From Actinomyces sp. zg-332 (GTDB taxonomy: Bacteria; Actinomycetota; Actinomycetes; Actinomycetales; Actinomycetaceae): a DNA stretch of 64,000 nucleotides. The notes under the pieces are model-generated. The model ran no database searches. It saw only the letters and a program-made list of their open reading frames with translations, and was not told where the DNA came from. Positions within the stretch are counted from its first letter, which is position 1. Every line of letters begins with the position of its first letter. This document shows, piece after piece, positions 11,388-21,239 of the stretch. Position numbers and translations under genes: made by a program. Location: positions 1,178,001 to 1,242,000 of the forward strand of contig NZ_CP064951.1 in assembly GCF_011751945.2 (NCBI RefSeq). The letters are read 5' to 3'.

Positions 11388-13619
11388 TTATTCTTCTGAT
11401 AAATTTTTCAAACTCTTAGCAACAATTTCTAAGTCAGTAGTTTGCCAAAAGCTAGGTATACATGAACGAAGTATACTTGAATATCGAGCATTTACTAGGC
11501 GAGAATCCAAAACAGCAAGCACACCTTTATCATCAGTACGACGTATCAAGCGACCAGCTCCCTGAGATAAAAGCAAAGCAGCATTAGGCAAAGTCACGCT
11601 CATGAAACTGTTTTCACCACGCTGAGTAGCTAAATCACATTGCGCTTGATGTAAGGGGTCATTAGGGCGAACAAAAGGAATCCTATCAATGACTACCAAC
11701 CGAGATGCCTTTCCAGACACATCAACTCCTTGCCATAGCGACAAAGTACCGAATAAACAGCTATCTACGTCAGTTCTGAAACGCTCAATAAGGTTAGGAA
11801 GCTGCTCTTCTCCTTGCAACAGCACTTGTAAATCTGTATTCTCACGTATATATTCACAAGCTTTCTGACTGGCACTTATGGAGGAAAACAAACACAAAGC
11901 TCCACCTTTACTTGCCTGCAATAACTCTTTCAGACGCTGTAAATACAAATCACTTATCCCAACGCTTGGGGCTGGCAAATCACCAGCAACATATAGTATT
12001 CCCTGCTTAGAATAATCAAAAGGTGACTGGACACTAACACCGTCATATTTTGTTTTGACTCCCAAAACACTAGCTACTCGGTCAAATGACTGTCCTATTT
12101 TTAGGGTAGCTGACGTAAAAACGCTTGACCTTTCGTTGACTAAACAGTTGTAAATACCATTAGATACATTCAAAGGTGCCATATTTATATTTACATATTT
12201 CCCATCAGCACTATGCGAACACCACATGACATTACGTTTTGAAGAATATCCTAAAATATTGTCTAAAATTTCTATAACTTCTTGGGTATAAGACTTTGTA
12301 ACATATATTTTTTCCAGCTTAGCAATATCTTTACCTGCAGCTACTTCTTGGTCTTTCAGTTTTACGGTAGCCGAAATTAAACCTGAGTGTATTTTTTCTA
12401 TACTTTGGGTAAGCTCTTCGCCTATTCCCTCTTTCATCCAGCCTTCTCGTAATTTAGTTAGCTCATCTGCGAAATATTTTACTTCTTTGTCTAAAACTTC
12501 ATCTACAACTAAACATTTTTTAAGTCTTTGCAACAAAGAACCTAAAACTACTACGTTTAAGGTGAATGTGGCTTGAGATATGACTCTTTTTTCTAAATCG
12601 TGTGCTTCATCTACAATTAAGTTGTCATACTTAGGTAAAATTGGTGTTTGGCTATTTATCTCTATCCCTAAAATAGAGTGGTTAGTTACAACTAAATCAG
12701 CCTCATTGGATTTTCTTCTAGCTTTCATTGGGAAGCATTCGTTGAAAAATGGGCAATTTTTGTTTAAGCATTCTGAGGGTGATAAGCTAACTTGTTTCCA
12801 AGCGTTTTGGCTAACACCCGGTTTTAGCTCGTCTCTATCGCCTGTAGAGGTTTGCTCAGCCCAATCACGAATCCTAAGTATCTCTCTACCTCTAACGCTA
12901 ATGTTTTGTGCTTGATTTTCTTTTATTTTTTCTTTTGAATAAGCGGTATTTTGTTCTGTTTTACCAGTTTGTGCATTATCTGCTTGTAAAGAATCTATTT
13001 CCTCTTGCAAGGGGGTTGAGGTAGAAAATGGATCTTGGTCAAAACTATCAGAATTTATACCAAAAATATAAGCTATGTCTTCTGGATTTAATACAGTAGT
13101 ATCTGTTTTTTCTTCTAAGCTTTCTGGATACTTTTTTGTTATTTCAGTATTATCGTCAGCGTTTTCTGTATTGACATATTCAAGCTCTTGTTCAGCATTT
13201 TCTCCACTTGCTTCTCCACCTATTTCTTCATCGAATAAGTGTTGCTCTTCAGCAAATCCCCCGTTTAGTTTATGTAGGCACAAGTAGTTCGACCAGCCTT
13301 TTAGAATAGCGATTTGTGGAACGTATTGTTTTCTCTCTTTGAACACTTCAGAAACTAAAGGAAGATCTTTAGTGTAAATTTGGTTTTGCAAAGCCAAAGT
13401 GGCAGTTGAGATTAAACACTTTTTACCTTCATAAGTTTCATTTACTGCCGGTATCAAATACCCTAAGGATTTACCAGTTCCAGTTCCAGCCTCTATTAGC
13501 AGTGGGGTCTGTTTTTCCAAAGCACTAGCTACAGCATCAACCATTTCTTGTTGACCTGTACGAGAATGGCCGTTTAGTTTTTCAACGCATTCTTCTAGTA
13601 TTTCTTGAATTTCAGACAT
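11388..13619 (-). CDS. dinG: DinG-family ATP-dependent DNA helicase
   Basis: Superfamily 2 helicase of the XPD/DinG group, acting on D-loops, R-loops or damaged DNA. Walker A is at residues 45-51 (GTGTGKS, K50), the DEAH box is near residue 337, and the C-terminal motif VI is visible as QGAGRLIRR. Cysteines suitable for the Fe-S cluster occur near residue 110 and in the CLNKNCPFFNEC stretch. A roughly 110-residue acidic, low-complexity insertion (about 120-235, rich in E, D, N, T) interrupts the N-terminal helicase domain between the first and later cysteines. The ATG has a good SD (GGGAAG). It stands alone, divergent from the methyltransferase gene. Confidence 0.9.
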   Translation of the reverse strand: MSEIQEILEECVEKLNGHSRTGQQEMVDAVASALEKQTPLLIEAGTGTGKSLGYLIPAVNETYEGKKCLISTATLALQNQIYTKDLPLVSEVFKERKQYVPQIAILKGWSNYLCLHKLNGGFAEEQHLFDEEIGGEASGENAEQELEYVNTENADDNTEITKKYPESLEEKTDTTVLNPEDIAYIFGINSDSFDQDPFSTSTPLQEEIDSLQADNAQTGKTEQNTAYSKEKIKENQAQNISVRGREILRIRDWAEQTSTGDRDELKPGVSQNAWKQVSLSPSECLNKNCPFFNECFPMKARRKSNEADLVVTNHSILGIEINSQTPILPKYDNLIVDEAHDLEKRVISQATFTLNVVVLGSLLQRLKKCLVVDEVLDKEVKYFADELTKLREGWMKEGIGEELTQSIEKIHSGLISATVKLKDQEVAAGKDIAKLEKIYVTKSYTQEVIEILDNILGYSSKRNVMWCSHSADGKYVNINMAPLNVSNGIYNCLVNERSSVFTSATLKIGQSFDRVASVLGVKTKYDGVSVQSPFDYSKQGILYVAGDLPAPSVGISDLYLQRLKELLQASKGGALCLFSSISASQKACEYIRENTDLQVLLQGEEQLPNLIERFRTDVDSCLFGTLSLWQGVDVSGKASRLVVIDRIPFVRPNDPLHQAQCDLATQRGENSFMSVTLPNAALLLSQGAGRLIRRTDDKGVLAVLDSRLVNARYSSILRSCIPSFWQTTDLEIVAKSLKNLSEE

Positions 13620-14014
13620 TTCTTCCCAACAGTAAAAGCGCTAACTCTCTTTTTAAGCTTTTTAAAAAGGCGGTAAATTATAGTTTAACTCATATATTCT
13701 TATATTTATAAAATTTAGCCAATATTTATCCTTTTAGTTTTACCGTAGAACAAATTTGTTGCTAAAACTCTAAGAGCTGATAAACTTTGCTCGCTTCGGT
13801 TTTGTTCCATTGCTAAAAATATTTTTAAGTTTTACGACCAGCCAATAGTTTTTAGTAAAGCAACCCTAGTATTTTGATACTAAAAATTCATAAAGTTTAT
13901 CGTAAGTTAATAGCCACAATTAGACTATAACTTTTACTTAACTGTTTTTTAGTTTCGTAACATATTTGTAAAACTATTCAATGAATTCCCAATGCATGGA
14001 TTACAAACCTGAAT
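13620..14014. other. Divergent promoter region between dinG and the RsmC-like gene
   Basis: 395 AT-rich bases between divergent starts. The main structure is a nested palindrome: AACAAATTTGTT at 13749-13760 flanked by AGTTTTA (13736-13742) and TAAAACT (13763-13769). It may be an operator or a hairpin. No coding potential is seen. Confidence 0.45.
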
Positions 14015-14674
14015 ATGAGCTTTCCTAGAGTTTACTTAAAACATATAATTGGTAAAATTTATTCTGTGAATGAACATTACTTTACTGCTAATCCAAGCAA
14101 AGACTCAAACAAAAAGACAATTTCTGTCAAACTAAATGGGCAGATATATCGCCTATACACAGATTCTGGGGTTTTTTCTAACACTCGCTTAGATTTAGGT
14201 ACAGAAGTTCTGCTGAAAAAAGCACCTATACCTGCTGAAACTGGGACTTTTCTAGATGCTGGTTGTGGCTGGGGACCTATATCACTATCACTAGGCTTAT
14301 ACAGCCCAGAAGCTGAAATCTACTCAGTGGACGTAAACGAACGTAGCGTAGAACTTACAGATTTGAATGCCAAAACATTAGGTTTGGAAAATATTCACGC
14401 TTTAGAAGTTCAAAACGCCTTGAAGTACTTCAGTGAAAACAATATTAAATTTGACTTAATATGGTCTAATCCTCCAATTAGAGTTGGTAAAGAAGCATTC
14501 CATTCTTTTTTGAAAACATACCTAGATTTACTTAAAGACAATGGCATTGCTTACCTTGTTGTACAAAAAAATTTAGGCGCTGACACTTGTATAAAGTGGT
14601 TAAATGAGCAAGGATATGTTGCCAACAAATACGCTTCACAAAAAGGTTTTCGTATAATAGAGGTAACTAAGTAA
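14015..14674 (+). CDS. RsmC/RlmG-type class I SAM methyltransferase (16S rRNA guanine-N2)
   Basis: Likely small-subunit rRNA guanine methyltransferase. SAM-binding motif I is DAGCGWG at residues 81-87, an acidic end of strand 2 is SVDVNER (about 104-110), and the catalytic NPP motif is at 152-154 followed by the family-typical IRVGK. Relatives usually begin right at the EHYFT-ANPS segment, which starts here at residue 20. The GTG codon for V18 (position 14066) is therefore a serious alternative start; the upstream ATG has no clear SD. The stand-alone single-domain length of about 200 is usual in actinobacteria. Confidence 0.85.
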   Translation: MSFPRVYLKHIIGKIYSVNEHYFTANPSKDSNKKTISVKLNGQIYRLYTDSGVFSNTRLDLGTEVLLKKAPIPAETGTFLDAGCGWGPISLSLGLYSPEAEIYSVDVNERSVELTDLNAKTLGLENIHALEVQNALKYFSENNIKFDLIWSNPPIRVGKEAFHSFLKTYLDLLKDNGIAYLVVQKNLGADTCIKWLNEQGYVANKYASQKGFRIIEVTK

Positions 14675-14745
14675 ATTAGTTTAGGTTATTGCACTCTGCT
14701 AATTTTCTTTATTCGCAAGTCTTTATAGCCGTGGTTTATCTAAAA

Positions 14746-15699
14746 CTATTTAGACATTTTACAAGCCTCATAAAGTTTAATGGTTTCTTCAACTATATCT
14801 TCTTTAGACATTTGCGAAATATCAAACCACTGTATTCTTTTATCTCTTCTAAACCATTTAATCTGTCGCCGCGATAGCTGTCTTGTAGCAATAAAAGTTT
14901 GTTCAATGGCTTCCTTCAAAGTAATTTCACCATCTAAGTAAGCTATTGTTTGAGCGTATCCTGTCGCTTTAGAAGCAGTCTTAGCCTGACGCAATCCTTT
15001 AGCGAGCAATTTTTCAGTTTCTTGAACTAAACCACTCTCAAACATTACTTCGCAACGCTGATATAGTCTTTCGTCCAAAAGCTCATTAGGCATACGAACA
15101 CCTATTTGCAAAGTAGGTATTTCGTACTCGTACGTGGGTAAAGTTGAGCTGAAAGGCTTACCTGAAAGCTCTATTACTTCCAAAGCCCTTATTATTCTTC
15201 GAGTGTTTTGTTCCTCAATGTTACTAGCAGCCAAAGGGTCTTTTTCTTGTAACATTGCGTATAAAAATTCGTTTCCTTTTTCTGTAGCTAGGTTTTCGTA
15301 TTTAGTTCTTACAAGAATATCTGTTGGTGGAAACTCTAGTTTATCAATTACAGCTCTAAGATATAGTCCCGATCCCCCAACAATTATTGGTAAACCCTTT
15401 TTGTATTGGATATCCTGTATGATTTTTCTCGTCTGTTCCTTATATTCAGCTACACTAGCTTCTTCTTCAATTTCTAAGCAATCAAGCATATGGTGAGGAA
15501 TATTTTCCATCTCTTCAGGGCTAATTTTAGCTGTACCTATATCCATACCTTTATAAAGTTGCATAGCGTCACAGCTTATTATTTCAGCAAAAGAAACATC
15601 ATCACCTAATCTATTAGGTATCGTTTTTGCCATTTGTATACTTAAAGCTGTTTTCCCTGATCCTGTTGCACCTACTACCGCTATCGTCATAGTTTTCAT
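14746..15699 (-). CDS. miaA: tRNA dimethylallyltransferase MiaA
   Basis: Transfers dimethylallyl from DMAPP to A37 of UNN-reading tRNAs; the product is then methylthiolated by MiaB. The P-loop GATGSGKT is at residues 10-17, DAMQLYKGMDIGTAK follows, and the RR-Q-KWFRRD stretch is near the C-terminus. The frame is open 26 codons further upstream, but that extension would overlap the divergent YbjN-like gene and lacks family similarity. I therefore place the start at the ATG giving MKTMTIAVVG (Met4 is possible). No SD is visible, so this may be a leaderless message. Confidence 0.92.
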   Translation of the reverse strand: MKTMTIAVVGATGSGKTALSIQMAKTIPNRLGDDVSFAEIISCDAMQLYKGMDIGTAKISPEEMENIPHHMLDCLEIEEEASVAEYKEQTRKIIQDIQYKKGLPIIVGGSGLYLRAVIDKLEFPPTDILVRTKYENLATEKGNEFLYAMLQEKDPLAASNIEEQNTRRIIRALEVIELSGKPFSSTLPTYEYEIPTLQIGVRMPNELLDERLYQRCEVMFESGLVQETEKLLAKGLRQAKTASKATGYAQTIAYLDGEITLKEAIEQTFIATRQLSRRQIKWFRRDKRIQWFDISQMSKEDIVEETIKLYEACKMSK

Positions 15700-15739
15700 T
15701 GTATGACAAAAATATGTTAAATGCTCTATTATTATAAGT

Positions 15740-16213
15740 ATGCAAGAAAATCTTGAAGAAAAGTCCAATGATGACACTATTTTACCTGTAACTTCTCAGA
15801 GAATACGCAAAAGTTTGCAAAGACTAGATTATCAGTATTTTGTAAATGAAAATGGTTGTTTTTGCACGTTTTGGAACTCGGATAAAATAATTTTTATTTA
15901 CACTATGCCTGAATATATAAACATTCGTTCTACTTATATTCGTAAGGCTTGTATGGATTTTGCTAATCCTTTCAAATCTATTTCAGATTCAATTAATTTA
16001 AGTTATATGGAAGTCAAAACTTTTATTACTTCTGACGATAATGGACAAAATGCTTTTCACATTGAAAATACCTTAGATGTGACTTGTGGATTAAATGACA
16101 AACAATTAGATAGTTTCATAGCATTATCTTTCAGATGTATTTTAGACATTTGGACACACATCGACGAAAGTTTCCCAGATCCGTTACTAGTTAGCGATGG
16201 TGAAATAAAATGA
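15740..16213 (+). CDS. YbjN domain-containing protein (first of two)
   Basis: A 157-residue protein with the YbjN (bacterial sensory transduction regulator) fold pattern: an N-terminal SQRIRKSLQRLDYQYFVNE segment, a strand with CTFWNSDKIIFIY, and a C-terminal LNDKQLDSFIALSFR helix ending in FPD. YbjN genes commonly sit beside miaB/miaA in actinomycetes. It is divergent from miaA with 40 bases between the starts and shares an ATGA overlap with the next gene. Function is not established; a chaperone-like or regulatory role is proposed for relatives. Confidence 0.75.
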   Translation: MQENLEEKSNDDTILPVTSQRIRKSLQRLDYQYFVNENGCFCTFWNSDKIIFIYTMPEYINIRSTYIRKACMDFANPFKSISDSINLSYMEVKTFITSDDNGQNAFHIENTLDVTCGLNDKQLDSFIALSFRCILDIWTHIDESFPDPLLVSDGEIK

Positions 16214-16887
16214 ATGATAATTCCTATCTAAACAATAGCAATTCTTCCTCTTTCCAAGATGATTTTACTCAGCAATCTAATACATTTCCACTAGAAGATA
16301 TATTTGAAAACCTAGTAGAAACTGAGCAGACAGTTTTAGAATACGATAATATAGCTTTAGATGACAAAAGCAATAAAGCTCTAGAGAAGTTAATTTCTGA
16401 AATCAATGATACTAATATCCCTTTTCAAGTAGATTACTGGCATATCGCAAATATTTTACAACTGTTAGGTGCTTCAACAGTAGATGTTGACCAGCTTATG
16501 AAAGATACTTTAGAAAATGGTCATTTGTCTTCAGAAATTTATATAGAAGATGAATGTACCCCTAATTCTTTAAAGTTTGTTATTGAGATTTTATCTTATG
16601 AAGAGAGCAAACAAATTTTAATAACTACTTTGAACACTAATTATACTGATACAGAGGTTGATTCAAATCAAATTTACGATATTACTAATTCGTGGAATAT
16701 TGATAATTTTTCCCCAACTGTTGCTATAAGTGACTATAAAGATAACGAATATACCGTTCAGACAAAACAGATTTACGACATAACACATGGAGCTAGTATT
16801 AATCAGCTTTATACATGGATAAACAACGCAATCTCAATGGCTTTTCAAGCTCAACGTGGAGTAAAAACGTATTATATTGATTTATAA
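16210..16887 (+). CDS. Second YbjN-like protein
   Basis: Starts in an ATGA overlap with the preceding gene, so the two are translationally coupled. About 60 acidic, disordered residues lead into a weaker YbjN-like domain (around residues 65-220) with FQVDYWHIANILQLLG at its beginning and a final INQLYTWINNAISMAFQ helix matching the first protein's layout. No catalytic motif is visible. Together they look like a paralogous pair. The assignment rests on context and pattern and is less certain than for its neighbour. Confidence 0.6.
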   Translation: MNDNSYLNNSNSSSFQDDFTQQSNTFPLEDIFENLVETEQTVLEYDNIALDDKSNKALEKLISEINDTNIPFQVDYWHIANILQLLGASTVDVDQLMKDTLENGHLSSEIYIEDECTPNSLKFVIEILSYEESKQILITTLNTNYTDTEVDSNQIYDITNSWNIDNFSPTVAISDYKDNEYTVQTKQIYDITHGASINQLYTWINNAISMAFQAQRGVKTYYIDL

Positions 16888-17205
16888 TGGTTATAGGCAG
16901 GGTGAAATAAATTTATCCTACTTTGATTTTTGAGCATTATTTTCAATGTTTGCTTTTGAGTTGTTTTATTAGTGCTTTTGCTAGCTCATTTTTGGGTACG
17001 AACCTTGTTTTTACTTTTAAGTATACACAGTTGATTTTACGTACACAAAGTAAAGCTCCTGATTATTTATTTGTCAGTACTTCGTTAACTATACAAGTTT
17101 AGGCAACACAAACCTAGTGTTTCCTTACCTATTACAAGTAACTCATCCTATGAAAGCCTAAGATTTTCTACTCACATATTTTACGTATTAGAGTAAGGAT
17201 AGAAC
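16888..17205. other. Convergent intergenic region
   Basis: 318 AT-rich bases between the YbjN-like pair and miaB, whose 3' ends face each other. I see no gene and no convincing hairpin. Confidence 0.45.
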
Positions 17206-18732
17206 CTACATAGGTTTGCCAATTCTGATAGTTGGTATTCCAAGAGAAACCTTATTAGATTTTGCTTCTTCCTCTGCACTCTTTGAACTTTCCCAAGCAT
17301 CTCCTGCGCGAGTCTTGCGTACATCAAATAGGTCATTAGAAAGGGCTGAATCAGCAATTAGGTAATGAGGTGCTGCTTGAGTAACTTTTACTTTAACCAT
17401 GTCACCTGGACGAGGTAAAGCGTTATCTTCCATACCACTTGGCAAAGCAAAATGCACTAGACGGTTATCTGCTGCTCTACCAGACAAACGATGTGAATGT
17501 CCATCTTTTCGTCCTTGTCCTTCAGCGATAAGTACTTCTACTTCTTGTCCAACTAACTTCAAGTTCTCTTCATAAGAGATTTCCTTTTGACGTTTGAGTA
17601 AACGCGTATACCGTTCAGAAACAATATCAGGATCAACTTGATTTTCCATATCAGCAGCTGGTGTACCTGGACGAGGTGAGTATATGAAAGTATAAGCAGA
17701 AGCAAAACGTGCTTCTTCAAGCAAATCCATAGTTTGTTCAAAGTCTGAATCAGTTTCGCCAGGGAATCCCACAATGATATCTGTAGTTATATTAGCGTTA
17801 GGAATTTCGTTCCTTACCTTTGAAAGGATATTTAAGAATTTATCTCTCCTATATGAGCGTCTCATTGCTCTTAAGATATCGTTTGAGCCTGATTGTAAAG
17901 GCATATGTAAACTTGGCATTACTGTAGGTGTCTGTGCCATTGCTTCTATTACATCATCAGAAAATGCTGCTGGATGAGGGGAAGTAAAACGTAGTCTTTC
18001 TAGCCCTTCAATCTGTCCAACACTTCTAAGTAGCTTAGCGAAAGCACCGCGTTCTCCAAAACTTACACCATAAGAGTTAACGTTTTGTCCCAATAAAGTG
18101 ACTTCGATAGCTCCTTGAGATAAGACTGCTTCAACTTCAGCCATAATGTCACCAGGACGACGATCCCTTTCTTTACCACGCAAATGCGGAACAATACAGA
18201 AAGTACAAGTGTTGTTGCACCCCACTGAAATTGACACCCAAGCAGCATAAACCGATTCGCGCTTAGTAGGTAAAGTTGATGGGAAAACTTTCAAAGATTC
18301 TTCAATCTCAACTGCTGCTTGTTCGTTATGTTTTGCTCTTTCTAGTAACGCTGGCAAAACATCTATATTGTGCGTACCAAACACAGCATCCACATATGGA
18401 GCTCTTTCAATAATGCCCTGACGCATTTGCTGTGCTAAGCAACCCCCAACAGCAATTTGCATACCTGGTCGTGATTTTTTCACCGATGCCAATTGACCTA
18501 AATGTCCAAATAGTTTATTTGAAGCATTTTCTCGAACTGAACAAGTATTCAGTACAACTACATCAGCACCTTTATCACCTGCTAGTGTTGCTCTAGCTAA
18601 AGCTTGTGGAACTTTATCAACATGAACTAATCCTGCTTCTTCTAGTAACCCAGATATACGCTCAGAATCGTGAACATTCATCTGACAACCCAAAGTAACA
18701 ACATTATACGTTCTCTGCATCTTTACACTCAT
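17206..18732 (-). CDS. miaB: tRNA-2-methylthio-N6-dimethylallyladenosine synthase MiaB
   Basis: Radical-SAM methylthiotransferase that converts i6A37 to ms2i6A37. The N-terminal UPF0004 domain supplies cysteines C16, C64 and C98 for one Fe-S cluster. The radical-SAM CxxxCxxC motif is C172-C176-C179, and a TRAM domain lies near residues 385-450. At 508 residues it has a short extra tail ending in [10 protein letters not shown]. Met5 is an alternative start. The partner enzyme gene miaA lies about 1.5 kb away, beyond the two YbjN-like genes. Confidence 0.95.
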   Translation of the reverse strand: MSVKMQRTYNVVTLGCQMNVHDSERISGLLEEAGLVHVDKVPQALARATLAGDKGADVVVLNTCSVRENASNKLFGHLGQLASVKKSRPGMQIAVGGCLAQQMRQGIIERAPYVDAVFGTHNIDVLPALLERAKHNEQAAVEIEESLKVFPSTLPTKRESVYAAWVSISVGCNNTCTFCIVPHLRGKERDRRPGDIMAEVEAVLSQGAIEVTLLGQNVNSYGVSFGERGAFAKLLRSVGQIEGLERLRFTSPHPAAFSDDVIEAMAQTPTVMPSLHMPLQSGSNDILRAMRRSYRRDKFLNILSKVRNEIPNANITTDIIVGFPGETDSDFEQTMDLLEEARFASAYTFIYSPRPGTPAADMENQVDPDIVSERYTRLLKRQKEISYEENLKLVGQEVEVLIAEGQGRKDGHSHRLSGRAADNRLVHFALPSGMEDNALPRPGDMVKVKVTQAAPHYLIADSALSNDLFDVRKTRAGDAWESSKSAEEEAKSNKVSLGIPTIRIGKPM

Positions 18733-18762
18733 TTTCTATATTTATATACGGCTTTACACAAA

Positions 18763-19242
18763 TCAATCCAAAGTAGATAATAATTCTAATGCCTTATTAA
18801 CGCAAAAGTTAACGGTATTACAACGAATTTCTTCTCTATTACCACTTGTTTTATACAAAACAGATGTTTCTTTATTCCTATATTTTATTCCCACGTATAC
18901 TGTTCCTGCTTCTTTGCCTTCATAAGGACCAGGACCAGCAACTCCAGTAGTTGCAATACTCATATCTGATTCTAGTAATTTAGCAACACCTATAGCCATT
19001 TGCTTAGCAACGTCAGAACATACTGTGCCTTCTTCTTGTATGAGTTTTTGAGAAACACCTAATACTTTTGTTTTGATTTCAGCAGAATATGCGACAACTG
19101 CACCTTTAAAAACTTCTGATGCACCAGATACGTTTACTATCGTTGCCGCCAGCAACCCACCGGTTAGTGACTCAGATACTGATATTTGTATATCACGTTC
19201 TTTTAAGATTTTTACTAACTCTTTTACTTTTTCATCTGCCAC
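18763..19242 (-). CDS. pncC: Nicotinamide-nucleotide amidohydrolase, CinA C-terminal domain only (PncC)
   Basis: Deamidates NMN to NaMN in pyridine nucleotide salvage. The 159 residues cover only the CinA C-terminal domain: SVSESLTGGLLAATI near the N-terminus, GAVVAYS, and TGVAGPGPYEGKEAGTVYVG. The MoCF-like N-terminal domain is absent, which is normal for stand-alone PncC. GTG start. It follows recX by 14 bases and probably belongs to the recA-recX transcript. In many actinobacteria cinA lies upstream of clgR instead, so its place after recX is a rearrangement. Confidence 0.9.
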   Translation of the reverse strand: MADEKVKELVKILKERDIQISVSESLTGGLLAATIVNVSGASEVFKGAVVAYSAEIKTKVLGVSQKLIQEEGTVCSDVAKQMAIGVAKLLESDMSIATTGVAGPGPYEGKEAGTVYVGIKYRNKETSVLYKTSGNREEIRCNTVNFCVNKALELLSTLD

Positions 19243-19256
19243 GTTAAACCTGATTT

Positions 19257-19850
19257 CTAGTAAATATATTCGTCAGAGCTTTCCTGTAAAACTCTAGGTA
19301 ATACATCATTTATAACATTATACGTGAATCCTCGGTTTATTAAAGATGCTGTGATTTTTTGTTTCTGTTTAAGTACAGGTTGTTTAGAAAGTGTTGATAG
19401 TTTTTTAACAGTAAATTCTGTAGCTATACTAACTTGCTCTTCATAACTATACTCTTCTAATATTTCGCTTATAATTTCTGCTGATATTCCTTTTTCATAT
19501 AATGTTTGTTTGACTTTTTTAGGACCTATTTTCTTTATTCTAACTGCTTGAGTCAAAAAATCTTCAGCATATTGTCTATCGTTAATCAAACCTGTCTTTT
19601 CAAGTTCATCTAATAGATTATCTACATCAGCAATTTCCCCACCATAGTCGACTAAAGTATTAAACAGTTGCGCCCTTGTTCTGCCACAGTAATTTAGGAC
19701 ATTCATTGCTTTCTTACATAAGTCCTCATATGAAGGATTGTTATGCCGTGTTGTTTTTCTGAAAGGTTGATACTTAATTGAGTTAGTTTTTGCAGAAAAC
19801 TCCGTATTTTCTTGTAACATAATTATCTTTGTTAAAGCTAGTAAATTCAT
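19257..19850 (-). CDS. recX: Regulatory protein RecX
   Basis: Binds RecA and limits RecA filament activity. Three RecX helical repeats are visible, including the LINDRQYAEDFL segment, KKIGPKKVKQTLYEKGIS and a C-terminal SLINRGFTYNVINDVL. The first 30 residues are not conserved, and Met11 (position 19820) is an alternative start. It lies 132 bases downstream of recA, and a large RNA hairpin occupies that gap. A shared SOS-controlled transcript with recA is the likely arrangement. Confidence 0.88.
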   Translation of the reverse strand: MNLLALTKIIMLQENTEFSAKTNSIKYQPFRKTTRHNNPSYEDLCKKAMNVLNYCGRTRAQLFNTLVDYGGEIADVDNLLDELEKTGLINDRQYAEDFLTQAVRIKKIGPKKVKQTLYEKGISAEIISEILEEYSYEEQVSIATEFTVKKLSTLSKQPVLKQKQKITASLINRGFTYNVINDVLPRVLQESSDEYIY

Positions 19851-19871
19851 TTATGAGGTATCTAAGGAAAT

Positions 19872-19955
19872 ATCTAGGTACGGTAGCTATTACCCAAGTC
19901 AAAAGCAAACATTTTAGCAGTGAGCTCAAGTTTCACTACCGTACTGTAACTAGAT
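19872..19955 (-). ncRNA. Structured recA-recX intercistronic RNA element
   Basis: GTACGGTAG (19878-19886) pairs with CTACCGTAC (19936-19944), and this is extended by ATCTAG (19872-19877) with CTAGAT (19950-19955) across a 5-base bulge. That gives 15 base pairs closing a loop that holds a small AGTGA/TCACT hairpin. It sits about 20 bases before the first possible recX start and has no T-run, so it looks like an attenuator, processing site or translation control element rather than a plain terminator. Confidence 0.6.
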
Positions 19956-19982
19956 TCTATACCTATTTCAAGCTAGTAAATA

Positions 19983-21077
19983 TTAATCGACAATATCAAT
20001 ATCTACATCTTTCAAAGAAACTTTTTCTTCAGCCCCTGCTTCATCTACAGTTAGATCTTCCTCTAAATTAGCGTATTCTCCGACCTTTAAGGCTCTCTTA
20101 ATCTGATCTTCGATTTCCTCAGCTAGCTCAGGGTTGTCCTTCAAAAGTTTACGAACATTTTCTTTACCTTGACCTAGGCTCTCAGAATTATATCTAAACC
20201 ATGATCCTGATTTAACAATAACTTTTGTACTAATACCGTAATCAATTAGGCTAGCTTCGTGAGAAATACCTTCACCGTACATGATGTCAAACTCTGCTGT
20301 TTTAAAAGGAGGAGCCATCTTGTTCTTAACAACTTTAGCTTTCGTATGGTTACCAACAATATCCAAGCCATCTTTCAAAGCTTCTGCTCTCTTGATTTCT
20401 ATGCGGATTGAGGCATAGAATTTCAAAGCTTTACCACCCGTAGTTGTTTCAGGGTTACCATATACGTTACCAATCTTGTCACGTACTTGGTTAATAAAAA
20501 TAGTTGTTGTTCCAGTTGCTGACATAGTACCAGTTAGTTTACGCATAGCTTGGCTCATCAACCTAGCTTGTAGACCCATGTGTGATTCACCCATGTATCC
20601 TTCAATTTCAGCTTTAGGAACAAGAGCGGCAACAGAGTCAACAACGATTAAATCAACACCACCTGAACGAATAAGAATATCAGCAATCTCTAATGCTTGT
20701 TCACCAGTATCAGGTTGAGAAACAAGTAGGTTATCAATGTCCACACCAAGTTTCTTCGCATATTCAGGATCCAAAGCGTGTTCAGCGTCAATAAAAGCAG
20801 CAGTTCCACCAGCTTTTTGGACCTGAGCCACAGCGTGCAGAGCAACAGTAGTTTTACCAGAAGACTCTTGTCCATAAATTTCTATAACTCTACCTTTTGG
20901 AAGTCCACCAATTCCCAAAGCGATATCCAAAGCAAAAGAGCCAGTTGGAATAACAGATACAGGTACGTTCGCCCTTTCACCTAGACGCATTACCGAACCT
21001 TTACCGTATTGTTTATTGATTTCACTAAGAGCGGACTGTAGCGCCGCACTACGATCATCAGATGAAAGCTTAGCCAT
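19983..21077 (-). CDS. recA: Recombinase RecA
   Basis: Forms ATP-dependent filaments on single-stranded DNA for recombination and LexA cleavage. Walker A is GQESSGKT at residues 69-76; the second position is Q where proline is almost universal in RecA. The [22 protein letters not shown] segment, [11 protein letters not shown] (L1 region) and the [12 protein letters not shown] region (after L2) are intact. The acidic C-terminal tail is typical. 364 residues is a normal length. The SD AAGGAAG lies directly before the ATG. A promoter with a LexA-type box sits about 165 bases upstream. Confidence 0.98.
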   Translation of the reverse strand: MAKLSSDDRSAALQSALSEINKQYGKGSVMRLGERANVPVSVIPTGSFALDIALGIGGLPKGRVIEIYGQESSGKTTVALHAVAQVQKAGGTAAFIDAEHALDPEYAKKLGVDIDNLLVSQPDTGEQALEIADILIRSGGVDLIVVDSVAALVPKAEIEGYMGESHMGLQARLMSQAMRKLTGTMSATGTTTIFINQVRDKIGNVYGNPETTTGGKALKFYASIRIEIKRAEALKDGLDIVGNHTKAKVVKNKMAPPFKTAEFDIMYGEGISHEASLIDYGISTKVIVKSGSWFRYNSESLGQGKENVRKLLKDNPELAEEIEDQIKRALKVGEYANLEEDLTVDEAGAEEKVSLKDVDIDIVD

Positions 21078-21096
21078 ATTTCTTCCTTACAATAAT

Positions 21097-21110
21097 GCGT
21101 CATAAGACGC
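21097..21110 (-). promoter_or_regulatory. Small hairpin in the recA leader
   Basis: GCGTC (21097-21101) and GACGC (21106-21110) form a tight 5-bp, 4-base-loop hairpin in the untranslated leader, about a dozen bases before the recA SD. Confidence 0.45.
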
Positions 21111-21239
21111 GAACCGACAGATCTGGTTTCTAAAACAGAATTTCCCTCTCCGAGAACCTGTATACAACACTACGCCCAACCAACAACGTATTTTCATAAA
21201 ATTATCAAAATGTGGATAACTTTCAGTTGTACGAGAAAA

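Noticed and set aside
11075-11419. 114-codon plus-strand open frame next to dinG
   Set aside because: It arises from T/C-rich non-coding DNA, overlaps the dinG 3' end and has no domain character.
13736-13769. AACAAATTTGTT palindrome as a second LexA box
   Set aside because: The spacing between the GAAC and GTT parts is six bases rather than four, and the flanking bases do not match the SOS consensus.
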